From positions 1 through 6,330 of the forward strand of contig PLXW01000096.1 of assembly GCA_003151595.1 (NCBI GenBank): a stretch of DNA of 6,330 nt. Reading direction: 5' to 3'. Both the position numbers and the translations under genes were made by a program. The stretch is from Myxococcales bacterium. GTDB taxonomy: Bacteria; Myxococcota; Polyangia; Polyangiales; Polyangiaceae. The notes beneath the pieces are model-generated. The model was not told the DNA's origin. It saw nothing but the letters and a program-made list of their open reading frames with translations, and searched no databases. Shown here piece after piece: positions 1-6,233 of this stretch (positions are counted from its first letter, which is position 1; every line of letters begins with the position of its first letter).

Positions 1-1228
1 AGATGTCGTCGTGCTTGGCGTGGTGGGGATCCTTGGTCGATCGATCCTTGTAGGTGCTCCTGATCTGAACGAGCTCCGATCCGATCTCCCCTTCCCACTT
101 CACGCAGTCGCCGATGAAGACGACCTTCTCGCCCGGCTTCGCGTCGATGGGCCCTTCGTACGCGCCGAACACGACGTGCAGGCGCGGCGACTTCTGATCG
201 AAGTCCTGATCGAACTGCCGGAGGATCTCGACCGCCTCTTCGATGGCCCCCGGGCACCCTCCCCAGCAGTAGTCGGTCTTCTCGCTCTCCGGCGGCGCGC
301 CGGCGTACGCCGTGATGTGCGTGCCGTTGAAGTAAGTCTCGACGCGAATGAGCCCGACCTCGAATCCGTCGGCCCGCTCCTGCGCTTGCGCGAGCGTCAC
401 GTCGCCGGTGACCCGGATCTTCGCGACGTCGGTCGTGCCGAAGCCGCGATCCTCGGCGAGCCGGATGTGATCGACCGTGCGCGGATCGAGCCCCACGATC
501 GCGCAGCACACGGCGTCGAAGGCGACCTGGTTGTTGCCCATGACGATGAGCTTCAGATCGAACGGCCGCGGCGTGAGCATGCGCCCCTCGCCGGCGACGA
601 TGGCGTCGATGCAGATGAACTGCGGCTGGATGATGTACTGGAGGTCGGCGATCTTCTCGTTGAGCCTGTGGTCGTGATCGATGAGGCGATGCCGATCGTC
701 CTGGATCCCGATGTAGTTCTTCATCGAGAAGGTGATCGTGGTCCACGGGTGCGCCTTGAACTTCGGCGTGTTCACGAAGAAGTCGGCCTTGGCCACGGGC
801 TCGGGGGTGAAGACGTAGTCGCGCAGCCTCTCCTTGTGCGTGTAGCGAATCTCGACCTGCGGGACTTCTTCGAAGAGGTACCGCTTCACGCCGCCAACGC
901 GCGCGAGCATCGCGTCCCAGCCGCTCTCCTTGAACGAGAGGCGCGTCGGCACCGTGATGCCGCATCGCTCGCCGACCGCGAGCTCCGACATCGTGTCGGC
1001 CCCCACGTCCTTCAGCGCGCGCAACACGCCTTCGCCGAACTCGGGGCGCGTGTACGCGTGCGGGAACATGTCGCCGGCGGCGACGAGGTTCGGCTTCACC
1101 AGAGTCTTGCCCTTCGGAACGAGCTCGAGCTCGCGTAGCCCTTCGCGCACGATCGTCCGGATCCGATCGGCGTCGTACGACTCGCAGTGGCGAATGATGA
1201 CGCGCGGCGGAGCAGCGTTCGGGTTCAT
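1..1228 (-). CDS. DUF362 domain-containing protein, C-terminus cut by window edge
   Basis: Reading the minus strand from the ATG at 1228 gives 409 codons with no stop before the left edge, so the gene is 3'-partial. The family is recognised from LVKPNLV (residues 43-49), NTPKFKAHPWTTITFSMKNY (153-172) and a block around 208-264 with DAIVAGEGRM, VAFDAV and the IVGLDP segment. These match the DUF362 pattern of a KPN strand, a 'pKfKtH...KN' segment and an 'AvDav...mGldp' segment. DUF362 proteins have no settled biochemical role; some carry 4Fe-4S domains. No ferredoxin CxxCxxC cluster is visible here, but the C-terminal region holds C321-x3-C325 (CWGGC) and C375, possible metal or redox ligands. 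There is no signal peptide or membrane segment, so it is probably cytoplasmic. No clear Shine-Dalgarno precedes 1228; the start was chosen because homology-like sequence begins directly after it. The gene is divergent from the VTT gene at 1303. The family call is firm; the function is unknown. Confidence 0.9.
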   Translation of the reverse strand, partial: MNPNAAPPRVIIRHCESYDADRIRTIVREGLRELELVPKGKTLVKPNLVAAGDMFPHAYTRPEFGEGVLRALKDVGADTMSELAVGERCGITVPTRLSFKESGWDAMLARVGGVKRYLFEEVPQVEIRYTHKERLRDYVFTPEPVAKADFFVNTPKFKAHPWTTITFSMKNYIGIQDDRHRLIDHDHRLNEKIADLQYIIQPQFICIDAIVAGEGRMLTPRPFDLKLIVMGNNQVAFDAVCCAIVGLDPRTVDHIRLAEDRGFGTTDVAKIRVTGDVTLAQAQERADGFEVGLIRVETYFNGTHITAYAGAPPESEKTDYCWGGCPGAIEEAVEILRQFDQDFDQKSPRLHVVFGAYEGPIDAKPGEKVVFIGDCVKWEGEIGSELVQIRSTYKDRSTKDPHHAKHDDI

Positions 1229-1302
1229 GGGACGGAAGCGTAGCTCGCCTGGGGCCGATCGGGACCGAGCACGTCGCGCCGCTCGGGCTAGGATGACCCG
1301 CG
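1229..1302. promoter_or_regulatory. divergent intergenic region, presumed promoters for both neighbours
   Basis: The 74 bp between the DUF362 start and the VTT start must serve both directions if each gene has its own promoter. No convincing -35/-10 pair is visible. The one structured element is an inverted repeat, CCGAGC (1265-1270) and GCTCGG (1281-1286), separated by 10 nt. This could be an operator half-site pair or a hairpin in the leader of the plus-strand gene. AGGATGA at 1290-1296 is the likely ribosome binding site of the VTT gene, ending about 6 nt before its ATG. Confidence 0.4.
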
Positions 1303-1959
1303 ATGGCGTGGAGGAAGATCGCACTCGTGTCGGGCGCCGCCCTGATGCTCGTGCTCGCAACCCACTTCGGAGCCTTGGAGCAGCTTCGCGATCCGGCGCA
1401 CGTCAAACAGACGCTCCTCGCGCTCGGCGCGCTCGGGTGGCTCGCGTACCTCGTCGCGTACACGTTGCTTCAGCCGTTCGGCGTGCCGGGTGTCGCGTTC
1501 ATGGTGGCCGCGAGCCTCGTGTGGCCGCCTCCGGTCGCCATCGCGCTCTCGCTCGTGGCGACGATGCTGGCGAGCGTGGTGGGCTTCTCCTTCGCCCGGT
1601 ACGTCGCGCGCGACTGGGTGGAGACGAAGATCCCGCCGCGCCTGCGCGCGTACGACGCGCGCCTCGAGACGCACGGGTTCGCGACGGTGTTCACGCTGCG
1701 GCTCGTCTTCTGGATGAACCCGACGCTTCACGCGCTGCTCGGCCTCTCGCGCGTGCGGTTCACGACGCACCTCGCGGCGTCGTTCGTTCCGTACGTCGTT
1801 CAGGTGGTCGGGGTCACGCTGCTGGGAGACGCCGCGTTCGGGTTTCTGAAGGATCAGCCGATCGAGACCTGGATCGAGGTGGCCGCCGTCCTCGTGCTCG
1901 CCGCGGCGATAGGCGTGCTCGTGACGAGGCACCGAAGGCTGCGGCGCGCCGGCCCGTGA
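1303..1959 (+). CDS. TVP38/TMEM64 family (VTT domain) inner-membrane protein
   Basis: This 218-residue protein is mostly hydrophobic, with likely membrane segments near residues 5-22, 42-68, 72-96, 127-147, 155-177 and 189-207, and an Arg-rich tail (RHRRLRR, 209-215). VTT-family signatures are in order: the re-entrant-like FGVPGVAFMVAASLVW segment (59-74), GFSFARY (94-100, the family GxxxxFxxR element) and RLVFWMNPTLHALLGLSRV (133-151), corresponding to the usual R-l-x-P...GL segment. Its length is normal for the family. Bacterial DedA/VTT proteins are linked to membrane lipid handling, including undecaprenyl phosphate and phospholipid translocation, and to proton-motive-force upkeep. Which of these applies cannot be read from sequence. 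The ATG at 1303 is preceded by AGGATGA at a suitable distance. It is convergent with the small secreted-protein gene 30 bp downstream. There is no operon partner on this strand, so it is probably a single-gene unit. Confidence 0.9.
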   Translation: MAWRKIALVSGAALMLVLATHFGALEQLRDPAHVKQTLLALGALGWLAYLVAYTLLQPFGVPGVAFMVAASLVWPPPVAIALSLVATMLASVVGFSFARYVARDWVETKIPPRLRAYDARLETHGFATVFTLRLVFWMNPTLHALLGLSRVRFTTHLAASFVPYVVQVVGVTLLGDAAFGFLKDQPIETWIEVAAVLVLAAAIGVLVTRHRRLRRAGP

Positions 1960-1989
1960 CGGGCGGTGTCGGCGCTCGGTGAGAGTCGC

Positions 1990-2367
1990 TCACGAGTACG
2001 GCCTCTCGGTCGAGATGCGAATCTCGAACGGAACCAGCGTCCCGCTCCATCGTCGCAGACGCACGACCGTCGGTAGGATGGCGGGCGTGGACCACTCGCC
2101 GTCGCGCGATTCGCCCCACGTGTGCTGCATGCAGACGCTCCGCGACGGCGAGTAGAACCGATACCGCCCGGGCTCGAGCCAGCCTTCGTACACCGGCGCG
2201 TCGTCCGCCGAGTCGCACGGAGCGACGACGCCGCCGGTCAACCGAACCCGCACGGCGCCCTGCCCCACGACGGTCACGTAGATCGGGGCGAGCGGCTCCG
2301 CGCGCACCTCGGACGAGCCGAACGCGATGGCCGCGATGCAGGCCAAAGGAAGGAGGGAACGGACCAT
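1990..2367 (-). CDS. small secreted protein of unknown function
   Basis: This is a 125-residue protein from the ATG at 2367. It begins with a clear Sec signal peptide: MVRS, then a hydrophobic stretch LLPLACIAAIAFG (5-17), and a likely signal peptidase I site after VRA (23|24). C10 lies inside the hydrophobic stretch without a good lipobox, so secretion is favoured over lipidation. The mature part of about 102 residues is rich in short beta-type segments (IYVTVVG, VRVRL, YRFY, VVRLRR, PFEIRI) and has just two cysteines, C51 and C79, which could form a disulfide. This looks like a small beta-sandwich periplasmic or secreted protein. I do not recognise a family. An in-frame TTG start at 2385 would add six residues, but GGAG directly abuts it, so the ATG is preferred even though it has no obvious Shine-Dalgarno. 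It lies downstream of the lipoprotein gene on the same strand, 132 bp away, and converges with the VTT gene. Confidence 0.72.
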   Translation of the reverse strand: MVRSLLPLACIAAIAFGSSEVRAEPLAPIYVTVVGQGAVRVRLTGGVVAPCDSADDAPVYEGWLEPGRYRFYSPSRSVCMQHTWGESRDGEWSTPAILPTVVRLRRWSGTLVPFEIRISTERPYS

Positions 2368-2499
2368 GAGACGGGTCCAGTGCAACTCCGGCGCCAGCTA
2401 GATCAAGAAGCCGACGCGCAGCAAGTGGATGTCCGGGAGCGGCAGCTTGCCGAACGTCTACATCGCGCTGTCACCCGGCCATCGCGTGAGCATGCGGGG
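2368..2499. other. gene gap with coding-like periodicity, possible gene remnant
   Basis: There is no intact gene here. From 2402 to 2503 the plus strand is open for 33 codons to TAG, and about 31 of 33 third positions are G or C, against roughly half of first and second positions. That is the pattern of real genes in this window. The same phase is shared by the minus frame, which reads TFGKLPLPDIHLLRVGFLI then stop (2457-2401) and is interrupted by TAG at 2458-2460. On the plus strand an ATG at 2366 has a good GGAGGG (2352-2357) 8 nt upstream and is in frame with the 33 codons, but a TAG at 2399-2401 interrupts it. Either strand could be a decayed gene; the sequence alone does not decide. Confidence 0.35.
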
Positions 2500-3459
2500 C
2501 TAGTCGCCGCCGCCTCCCCCACCGCCACCGCCACCCGCTCGGCCATGATCGTCGTCATCGTCCGCCCCGCGCCCGGGCGGCCTCGCCGTCGTCGTGGCGA
2601 GCTTCTCGAGCTGCTCCGGGTGAAGCACGGAGAGGAGCTGACCCGTGAAGGCGATCTGGCGGTCCATGGCCTCGTGCGGGGCCTTGATCGTCGCTTGAAG
2701 CGCCTTCGTCGCGTCGAACGAGTCGGCCTGGAACGCCGTGAGGACGGCGTCCACCTGCTTCTTGATCTCGTCGCGCATCGCGGCCATGCCCGGCTGCTTC
2801 GCGAGCAACGCGCCGACCTGCTTCTGCTGCGACGCATCGAGCCCGAGGTCGTTCGTCATTCGCTCCAGCTTGCGCGCGATGCGTTCGCCGGCGACGGCCC
2901 CCGCGTCCTGCATCTTGGCTTCGGCTTCACGGGAGGCCGCCTTGGCGTGGACCGCGTCGGCAAGCGCCTTGCGCTGAGCGGCGTCGAGAACGTCGTGGAG
3001 GCCGGCGAGCGCCGTCGCCTGCTTGTCGAGCATCCCCTTCATCGCCGTATCGAGCGCGGCCTCGTCCGGCTGGAGCTTCGAGGCGTCGATCTTTCCTCCG
3101 CGCACCTGGGCGGCGAGGTCGCCGGCGAATGCCTTCATCGCGTCGCGCGGATCGGTGTCGCGATCATGGAGACCGCTCTGGAGGGCGTCGACCTTCGCCT
3201 TCTGCGCGTCGGTGAGTTGCAAGTCGCGCGCGGCACGAAAGAGCACGGAATCCACCCCGCCGTGCCCCGGCCCCCGTTCGCCGCGCGCCTTGTCGGCCAC
3301 GGTCGCGGAAGGCGCCGGCGAGGAAGGCGCCGGCGGAGGCGCGGCGCTCACTGACACCGCGGGCGTGGGTTGCCCTTCTTTGTTTTCGCCGTTGTTGCAG
3401 GCGCAAGCGAGGACGGCGATCGACGAGACCAGCCACAGAGCACATCGTCGGCGGTTCAT
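2500..3459 (-). CDS. lipoprotein with duplicated Spy/CpxP-like LTxxQ domains
   Basis: This 319-residue protein has a lipoprotein signal: RRR near the N-terminus, hydrophobic LWLVSSIAVLA, then C19 (VLAC) as the likely lipidated cysteine. A Pro/Ala/Ser-rich linker follows (31-53). The rest is mainly alpha-helical and carries four LTxxQ-like motifs in two pairs: LTDAQ (82-86) with LDAAQ (158-162), and LDASQ (207-211) with LHPEQ (279-283). Spy and CpxP, periplasmic chaperone/stress-sensor proteins of Gram-negative bacteria, have one such pair, so this looks like a tandem duplication of that fold. The tail is unusual: five Asp then His (301-305 region) and ten consecutive Gly before the final Asp. 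The inferred site is the periplasmic face of a membrane. Binding of unfolded proteins or metal is likely from the family but not shown. The start at 3459 is supported by a strong Shine-Dalgarno at 3467-3475. It lies 153 bp downstream of the isomerase pair. Confidence 0.88.
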   Translation of the reverse strand: MNRRRCALWLVSSIAVLACACNNGENKEGQPTPAVSVSAAPPPAPSSPAPSATVADKARGERGPGHGGVDSVLFRAARDLQLTDAQKAKVDALQSGLHDRDTDPRDAMKAFAGDLAAQVRGGKIDASKLQPDEAALDTAMKGMLDKQATALAGLHDVLDAAQRKALADAVHAKAASREAEAKMQDAGAVAGERIARKLERMTNDLGLDASQQKQVGALLAKQPGMAAMRDEIKKQVDAVLTAFQADSFDATKALQATIKAPHEAMDRQIAFTGQLLSVLHPEQLEKLATTTARPPGRGADDDDDHGRAGGGGGGGGGGD

Positions 3460-3612
3460 GGTGACGCTCCTCCTTCAGGTGGCGGCGCAAAGGGCCGTTG
3501 ACCCGAGGACCCTAGTTCAAGAGCGCGGCGCGACCGAGCACTCAGTGAGGCAGAGGTTGAACGAAGAGCCGGGATGCGGCTGCGCTCCTCTCCAACCACC
3601 GCTCGTGCTGCG
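3460..3612. promoter_or_regulatory. leader and probable promoter region of the lipoprotein gene
   Basis: This is 153 bp between the downstream isomerase gene and the lipoprotein start. The clearest element is the ribosome binding site, AAGGAGGAG on the minus strand at 3475-3467, about 9 nt before the ATG at 3459. It is the strongest in the window. No convincing promoter boxes or a rho-independent terminator with a T-run for the upstream isomerase operon were seen. A small palindrome, CACTCAGTG, lies at 3539-3547. The gap length suggests an independent promoter, but read-through from the isomerase operon is possible. Confidence 0.5.
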
Positions 3613-4200
3613 TCATGCGTGCAGCGCCCGTTCGACCAACACGATCCGGTCTTGCCCCCAGAACAGCTCTTTCCCGTCCACCACCCACGTCGGCGCGCCG
3701 AACACGCCGGCGTCGATCGCGTGCTGCGTCGCCGCGAAGAGCGCGTCCTTGACCTCCTTGGTCGCGCACTTCGCCAGCACGTCGTCTGCCCCCTCTCCTA
3801 TCAACGCCCGCAGCGTCGCCTCGTCGGAGATGTCGCGGTCCTCGCCCCAGTACGCGCGAAACGTCGCGTGGAGAAACGCGCTACGTCGCTCCTCGGGGAG
3901 CGCCAGCCACACGCGCAGCGCCTTCACGGTCGACATCGGGAAATGGGACGGGAAACGAAACGGCACTCCCCAGTGCTCGGCCCAGCGCGCGAGGTCCTTG
4001 AAGACGTAGTTTCGCTTCACGTCCGACCACGTGAGGATCGGCGCGTCGGCCGTCCCCAGCGCCTTGAACACTGCGCCGAGCAGCATCGGCCGCCACACCA
4101 GCGTCGCCCCGGTGCGCGCGGCGAGCGCCTCGGCCTGGGTAGCGCCCAGATAGGAGAAGGGAGAAGAGAAGTCCCAGTAGAGATCGAGAGTGTGTGTCAT
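3613..4200 (-). CDS. 2-hydroxychromene-2-carboxylate isomerase family protein (GST-kappa/DsbA fold), Ser form
   Basis: This 195-residue protein has the full-length signature of the HCCA isomerase family. The N-terminal WDFSSPFSYLG (9-19) places S13 at the catalytic Ser position of the SPFSY motif known from NahD and GST kappa. VKRNYVFKDLARWAEHWG (61-78) matches the family's K..Y...D..RwA...G helix, and FPMSTVKALR (87-96) follows. The C-terminal GVFGAPTWVVDG...FWGQDR (165-185) contains P170, the thioredoxin-fold cis-proline. Family members use glutathione; NahD isomerises 2-hydroxychromene-2-carboxylate in naphthalene breakdown. No aromatic-degradation genes are in view, so the substrate here is unknown. 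The ATG at 4200 lies 4 nt after the stop of the paralogue, with GAGG at 4209-4212 as a well-placed ribosome binding site inside that gene's end. Translational coupling within one operon is likely. C145 is its only cysteine. Confidence 0.93.
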   Translation of the reverse strand: MTHTLDLYWDFSSPFSYLGATQAEALAARTGATLVWRPMLLGAVFKALGTADAPILTWSDVKRNYVFKDLARWAEHWGVPFRFPSHFPMSTVKALRVWLALPEERRSAFLHATFRAYWGEDRDISDEATLRALIGEGADDVLAKCATKEVKDALFAATQHAIDAGVFGAPTWVVDGKELFWGQDRIVLVERALHA

Positions 4201-4204
4201 CGGT

Positions 4205-4792
4205 TTAGCCTCGCGCGGTCGTCAGTGCTTTTTCCACGAACTCGATGCGGTCTTGCCCCCAGTACATCTCTGCCCCGACGACGAACGCCGGCGCGCCGAA
4301 GATGCCGAGCGCGATCGCTTCGTCGGTGCGGCGACGAAGATCGTCCTTCGCGTCGTCGAGGCGCGCCAGGATCGCGCTCGCGTCGTGCCCGGCCGCGCCG
4401 AGCACGTCGCGCATCGTGGCCTCCTCGCTGGGGCCGCGGCTCTCGATCCAGTACGCGCGATAGAACCCGTCCACGACGCGCGGGTCGATCCCCGTGAGCA
4501 GCGTCGCGCGCAGCGCCTCGACGGTGCGCATGGGGTGAGCCGGCGGCATCGTGAGCGTCACGCCGAAGAGCTCCGCCCACCGCTGCATGTCGAGCGCGTT
4601 GTGGTGGGCCTTCGCCGGCGACAGCTCCGCGAAGAGGCGCTGCGGAGTCCCGACCGCGCGAAACACGCCCCCCAGGAGCATCGGCTCGTAGACGAGATCG
4701 GCCCCGGTGCGCTTCGCGAGGGCGGCGACTTGCGTGCTAGCGAGGTAAGCGTAGGGGCACGAATAGTCGAACCAGAAATGGAGAGCCGTCAT
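4205..4792 (-). CDS. 2-hydroxychromene-2-carboxylate isomerase family protein (GST-kappa/DsbA fold), Cys form
   Basis: This is a 195-residue paralogue of the downstream gene, with the same layout: FDYSCPYAYLAS (8-19), PMLLGGVFRAVG (37-48), MQRWAELFG (69-77), HPMRTVEALRA (86-96) and GIFGAPAFVVG...YWGQDR (163-182) with cis-Pro P168. The key difference is C12, which takes the place of the catalytic Ser in the Ser form. It gives a CPYA motif in a thioredoxin fold with no second active-site Cys, and C12 is the only cysteine in the protein. This could be a monothiol glutathione-dependent enzyme rather than a true HCCA isomerase, or an isomerase with a thiol in place of the hydroxyl. It is the first gene of a two-gene minus-strand operon. 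The start at 4792 has no clear Shine-Dalgarno but begins exactly where family sequence begins. It is divergent from the 440-residue membrane protein gene. Confidence 0.93.
   Translation of the reverse strand: MTALHFWFDYSCPYAYLASTQVAALAKRTGADLVYEPMLLGGVFRAVGTPQRLFAELSPAKAHHNALDMQRWAELFGVTLTMPPAHPMRTVEALRATLLTGIDPRVVDGFYRAYWIESRGPSEEATMRDVLGAAGHDASAILARLDDAKDDLRRRTDEAIALGIFGAPAFVVGAEMYWGQDRIEFVEKALTTARG
4209..4212 (-). promoter_or_regulatory. ribosome binding site of the Ser-form isomerase gene
   Basis: GAGG on the minus strand lies 8 nt before the ATG at 4200 and sits within the last codons of the upstream paralogue. It supports the chosen start and coupled translation of the pair. Confidence 0.65.
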
Positions 4793-4870
4793 CGCGACGG
4801 CAGCCTACGGCAGAACGAGCGCCCCGCCATGCGCCGACGATCGTACCCTCTTCGCGTCCCTCTTCCGGTC
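4793..4870. promoter_or_regulatory. divergent intergenic region between isomerase operon and membrane protein gene
   Basis: These 78 bp should hold promoters for both directions. No recognisable -35/-10 pair, operator repeat or riboswitch was seen. If the membrane protein instead starts at the in-frame ATG at 4829, the gap shrinks to 36 bp, which is tight for two divergent promoters. That is one reason to prefer 4871. Confidence 0.35.
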
Positions 4871-6193
4871 ATGCCCTCCCCGTCCAAACCTCCGCCCCTC
4901 GCCGAAGCCGTCCGCGGCTCGCTCGCGTACGCTGCGCGTGCGCGCGAGCACTTGCGCGCGGGGTTGAGCGACGCGCGCATCGCGAGCCTCGAGCCGCCGC
5001 CCGCGGAACAGCACGCGCGCCGGTTCTTCTTCGGCTTCGCGTTGCCGCTGACGCTGATGCGGATCGCCTGGTCGAACGCCGAGATCAAGGCCTCGATCGT
5101 CCGCCGCCTCATTCCGCCGTTGCTCTTCGTGGGCCTCGCCACCGCGATCGGCGTGGCCGACATCGTTCGCAGCGTCGTGGCGAATCGCAATGACACGAGG
5201 ACGCTCGCGCTCGAGATCGCGAGCGACGAGAAGGATGACAAGGAATACGACTACGACAGCGACGAGGAGGATGCGAAGCACGCCCAGGCCAAGGCGGCCG
5301 GCGCGGCCATCGCCCAGGCCGCCAAGGACGCCAAGGGCAAGGGGGGCTCGGCCTTCGACATCTCCGCCGCCGCGATCGAGGCCGTGAAGGAACAAGGAGA
5401 CGCCGCGCAGGCCCGGGCCGACGCCGCGAAGGCCAAGGGTGCGATCGCGAAGAGCAAGGCCGCGGAGGCACTCGCTCGTCCTCCCACGGGTCACGGCGCG
5501 CTGCGGATCGTCTGGGACTTCCTCACGTCGAAGGTCGCGAAGCTGATCGCCACGCTGAGCGCGATCGAATGGATCCTGGTGTGGATCGGCCGCGAGCATC
5601 ACGATCAGATCTCGTACGAGACTGCCGTGCTCACCGGCGTCCCCGGCGAACGGCTCGCCGCGCCGCCGCGTCTCCGCTTCGACTTCGGGTGGCTCAAGTT
5701 GAAAGGGTGGCGCGCGCTGCGCCTCCTCTTCTTCTTCTCGCTCGCTCTCCCGCTCGCGTGGCTCGTGGGACTGATCCCGCGCGCGGGTGAATCGCTCGCG
5801 CTGGTCCTCGAAGGGCTCTGGGCCGCGTACTGGGCGTGCGTGTTCGCGATCGGAAACTCGTTCCTCGTGTGGGAAGCGCCTGTGGGGGACGCCGCGCCGT
5901 GGTTCGTGCGCGCGCTTCGGAGCGTCGGGCGCATTCCGATCGTGGGTCTCCCCTTCCGGCTCTACACGCGCCTCGTCACGCGCGTGACGCGAAACGTGTG
6001 GCCGGCGTGCCTGGCTTTCGAGAAGACGACGTGGGAGTCGGCGGGCCTCGCGCTGGCGCGGACGATCGCCAGCGCACCGGTGCTCTACATGATCATGCGG
6101 CCTGCGTTCTCGACGGCGGCGACGCACGCCTGGGTGGCGCGCACGCCGCAGCCGGAGAGCGAGGTCGTGAGCGAACCGGCGTCACCCGCCTGA
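4871..6193 (+). CDS. multi-pass membrane protein of unknown family with acidic and Ala/Lys-rich insert
   Basis: This is a 440-residue protein from the ATG at 4871. I do not recognise the family. Likely membrane segments are near 80-103 (IPPLLFVGLATAIGVADIV), 224-240 (weaker), 283-302 (LRLLFFFSLALPLAWLVGLI), 308-334 and 393-410. Between the first two lies a hydrophilic insert: an acidic patch at 118-134 (SDEKDDKEYDYDSDEED), then an Ala/Lys/Gln-rich helical stretch at 136-203 that resembles a coiled coil. Aromatic residues are common next to the membrane segments (FDFGWLKLKGW at 270-280). The C-terminus is short and acidic. An in-frame ATG at 4829 would add 14 residues (MRRRSYPLRVPLPV), and neither start has a good Shine-Dalgarno. 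The open frame continues upstream to 4190, but that stretch is antisense to the isomerases. It is divergent from the isomerase operon and ends 16 bp from the micropeptide gene on the opposite strand. A transport, scaffold or envelope role is possible but not shown. Confidence 0.83.
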   Translation: MPSPSKPPPLAEAVRGSLAYAARAREHLRAGLSDARIASLEPPPAEQHARRFFFGFALPLTLMRIAWSNAEIKASIVRRLIPPLLFVGLATAIGVADIVRSVVANRNDTRTLALEIASDEKDDKEYDYDSDEEDAKHAQAKAAGAAIAQAAKDAKGKGGSAFDISAAAIEAVKEQGDAAQARADAAKAKGAIAKSKAAEALARPPTGHGALRIVWDFLTSKVAKLIATLSAIEWILVWIGREHHDQISYETAVLTGVPGERLAAPPRLRFDFGWLKLKGWRALRLLFFFSLALPLAWLVGLIPRAGESLALVLEGLWAAYWACVFAIGNSFLVWEAPVGDAAPWFVRALRSVGRIPIVGLPFRLYTRLVTRVTRNVWPACLAFEKTTWESAGLALARTIASAPVLYMIMRPAFSTAATHAWVARTPQPESEVVSEPASPA

Positions 6194-6202
6194 CGTCGCT
6201 CG

Positions 6203-6218
6203 CCGAGCATCAGCTCGG
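6203..6218. terminator. short inverted repeat between convergent genes, possible weak terminator
   Basis: CCGAGC-ATCA-GCTCGG is a perfect 6-bp stem with a 4-nt loop, 10 nt after the stop of the membrane protein gene. It overlaps the last codons and stop of the minus-strand micropeptide gene. The position between convergent genes suits a two-way terminator, but there is no T-run on either side and the stem is short. Part of the stem is simply the micropeptide's Pro-Ser-stop codons. Confidence 0.3.
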
Positions 6219-6233
6219 AGGAGGCAACGGCTT
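6210..6233 (-). repeat. 24-bp direct repeat, copy A
   Basis: This matches 6307-6330 in 22 of 24 bases. The two differences, at 6219 and 6222, both fall on third codon positions of the micropeptide frame (CCT versus CCG), leaving KPLPPPS-stop unchanged. Confidence 0.85.

Noticed and set aside
11..1138. A 375-codon plus-strand open frame
   Set aside because: It is antisense to the DUF362 gene. The protein is Arg/Asp/Glu/Leu-heavy with no family pattern, while the minus strand reads a clear DUF362 domain without stops.
930..1982. A 350-codon plus-strand open frame crossing the intergenic region
   Set aside because: It overlaps the DUF362 gene antisense and the VTT gene out of frame, and is an Arg-rich translation typical of an off-frame reading in GC-rich DNA.
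2122..3354. A 410-codon plus-strand open frame
   Set aside because: It runs antisense through the start of the secreted protein and most of the lipoprotein gene, both of which have signal peptides on the minus strand; the composition is Arg/His-rich shadow.
3476..3612. Possible -35-like TTGAAC and TTGACC hexamers
   Set aside because: No partner -10 element lies at 16-18 bp on either strand.
4792..4797. TCGCGA palindrome at the start of the Cys-form isomerase gene
   Set aside because: A six-base palindrome is expected by chance in DNA of this composition and is not extended on either side.
4190..4870. Upstream extension of the membrane-protein frame
   Set aside because: The frame is open because it is antisense to the two isomerase genes. 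Membrane-protein-like sequence begins only after about 4871.
4805..6127. A 440-codon minus-strand open frame
   Set aside because: It is antisense to the membrane protein gene and reads as Arg/Glu-rich sequence without domains, whereas the plus strand shows ordered membrane segments.
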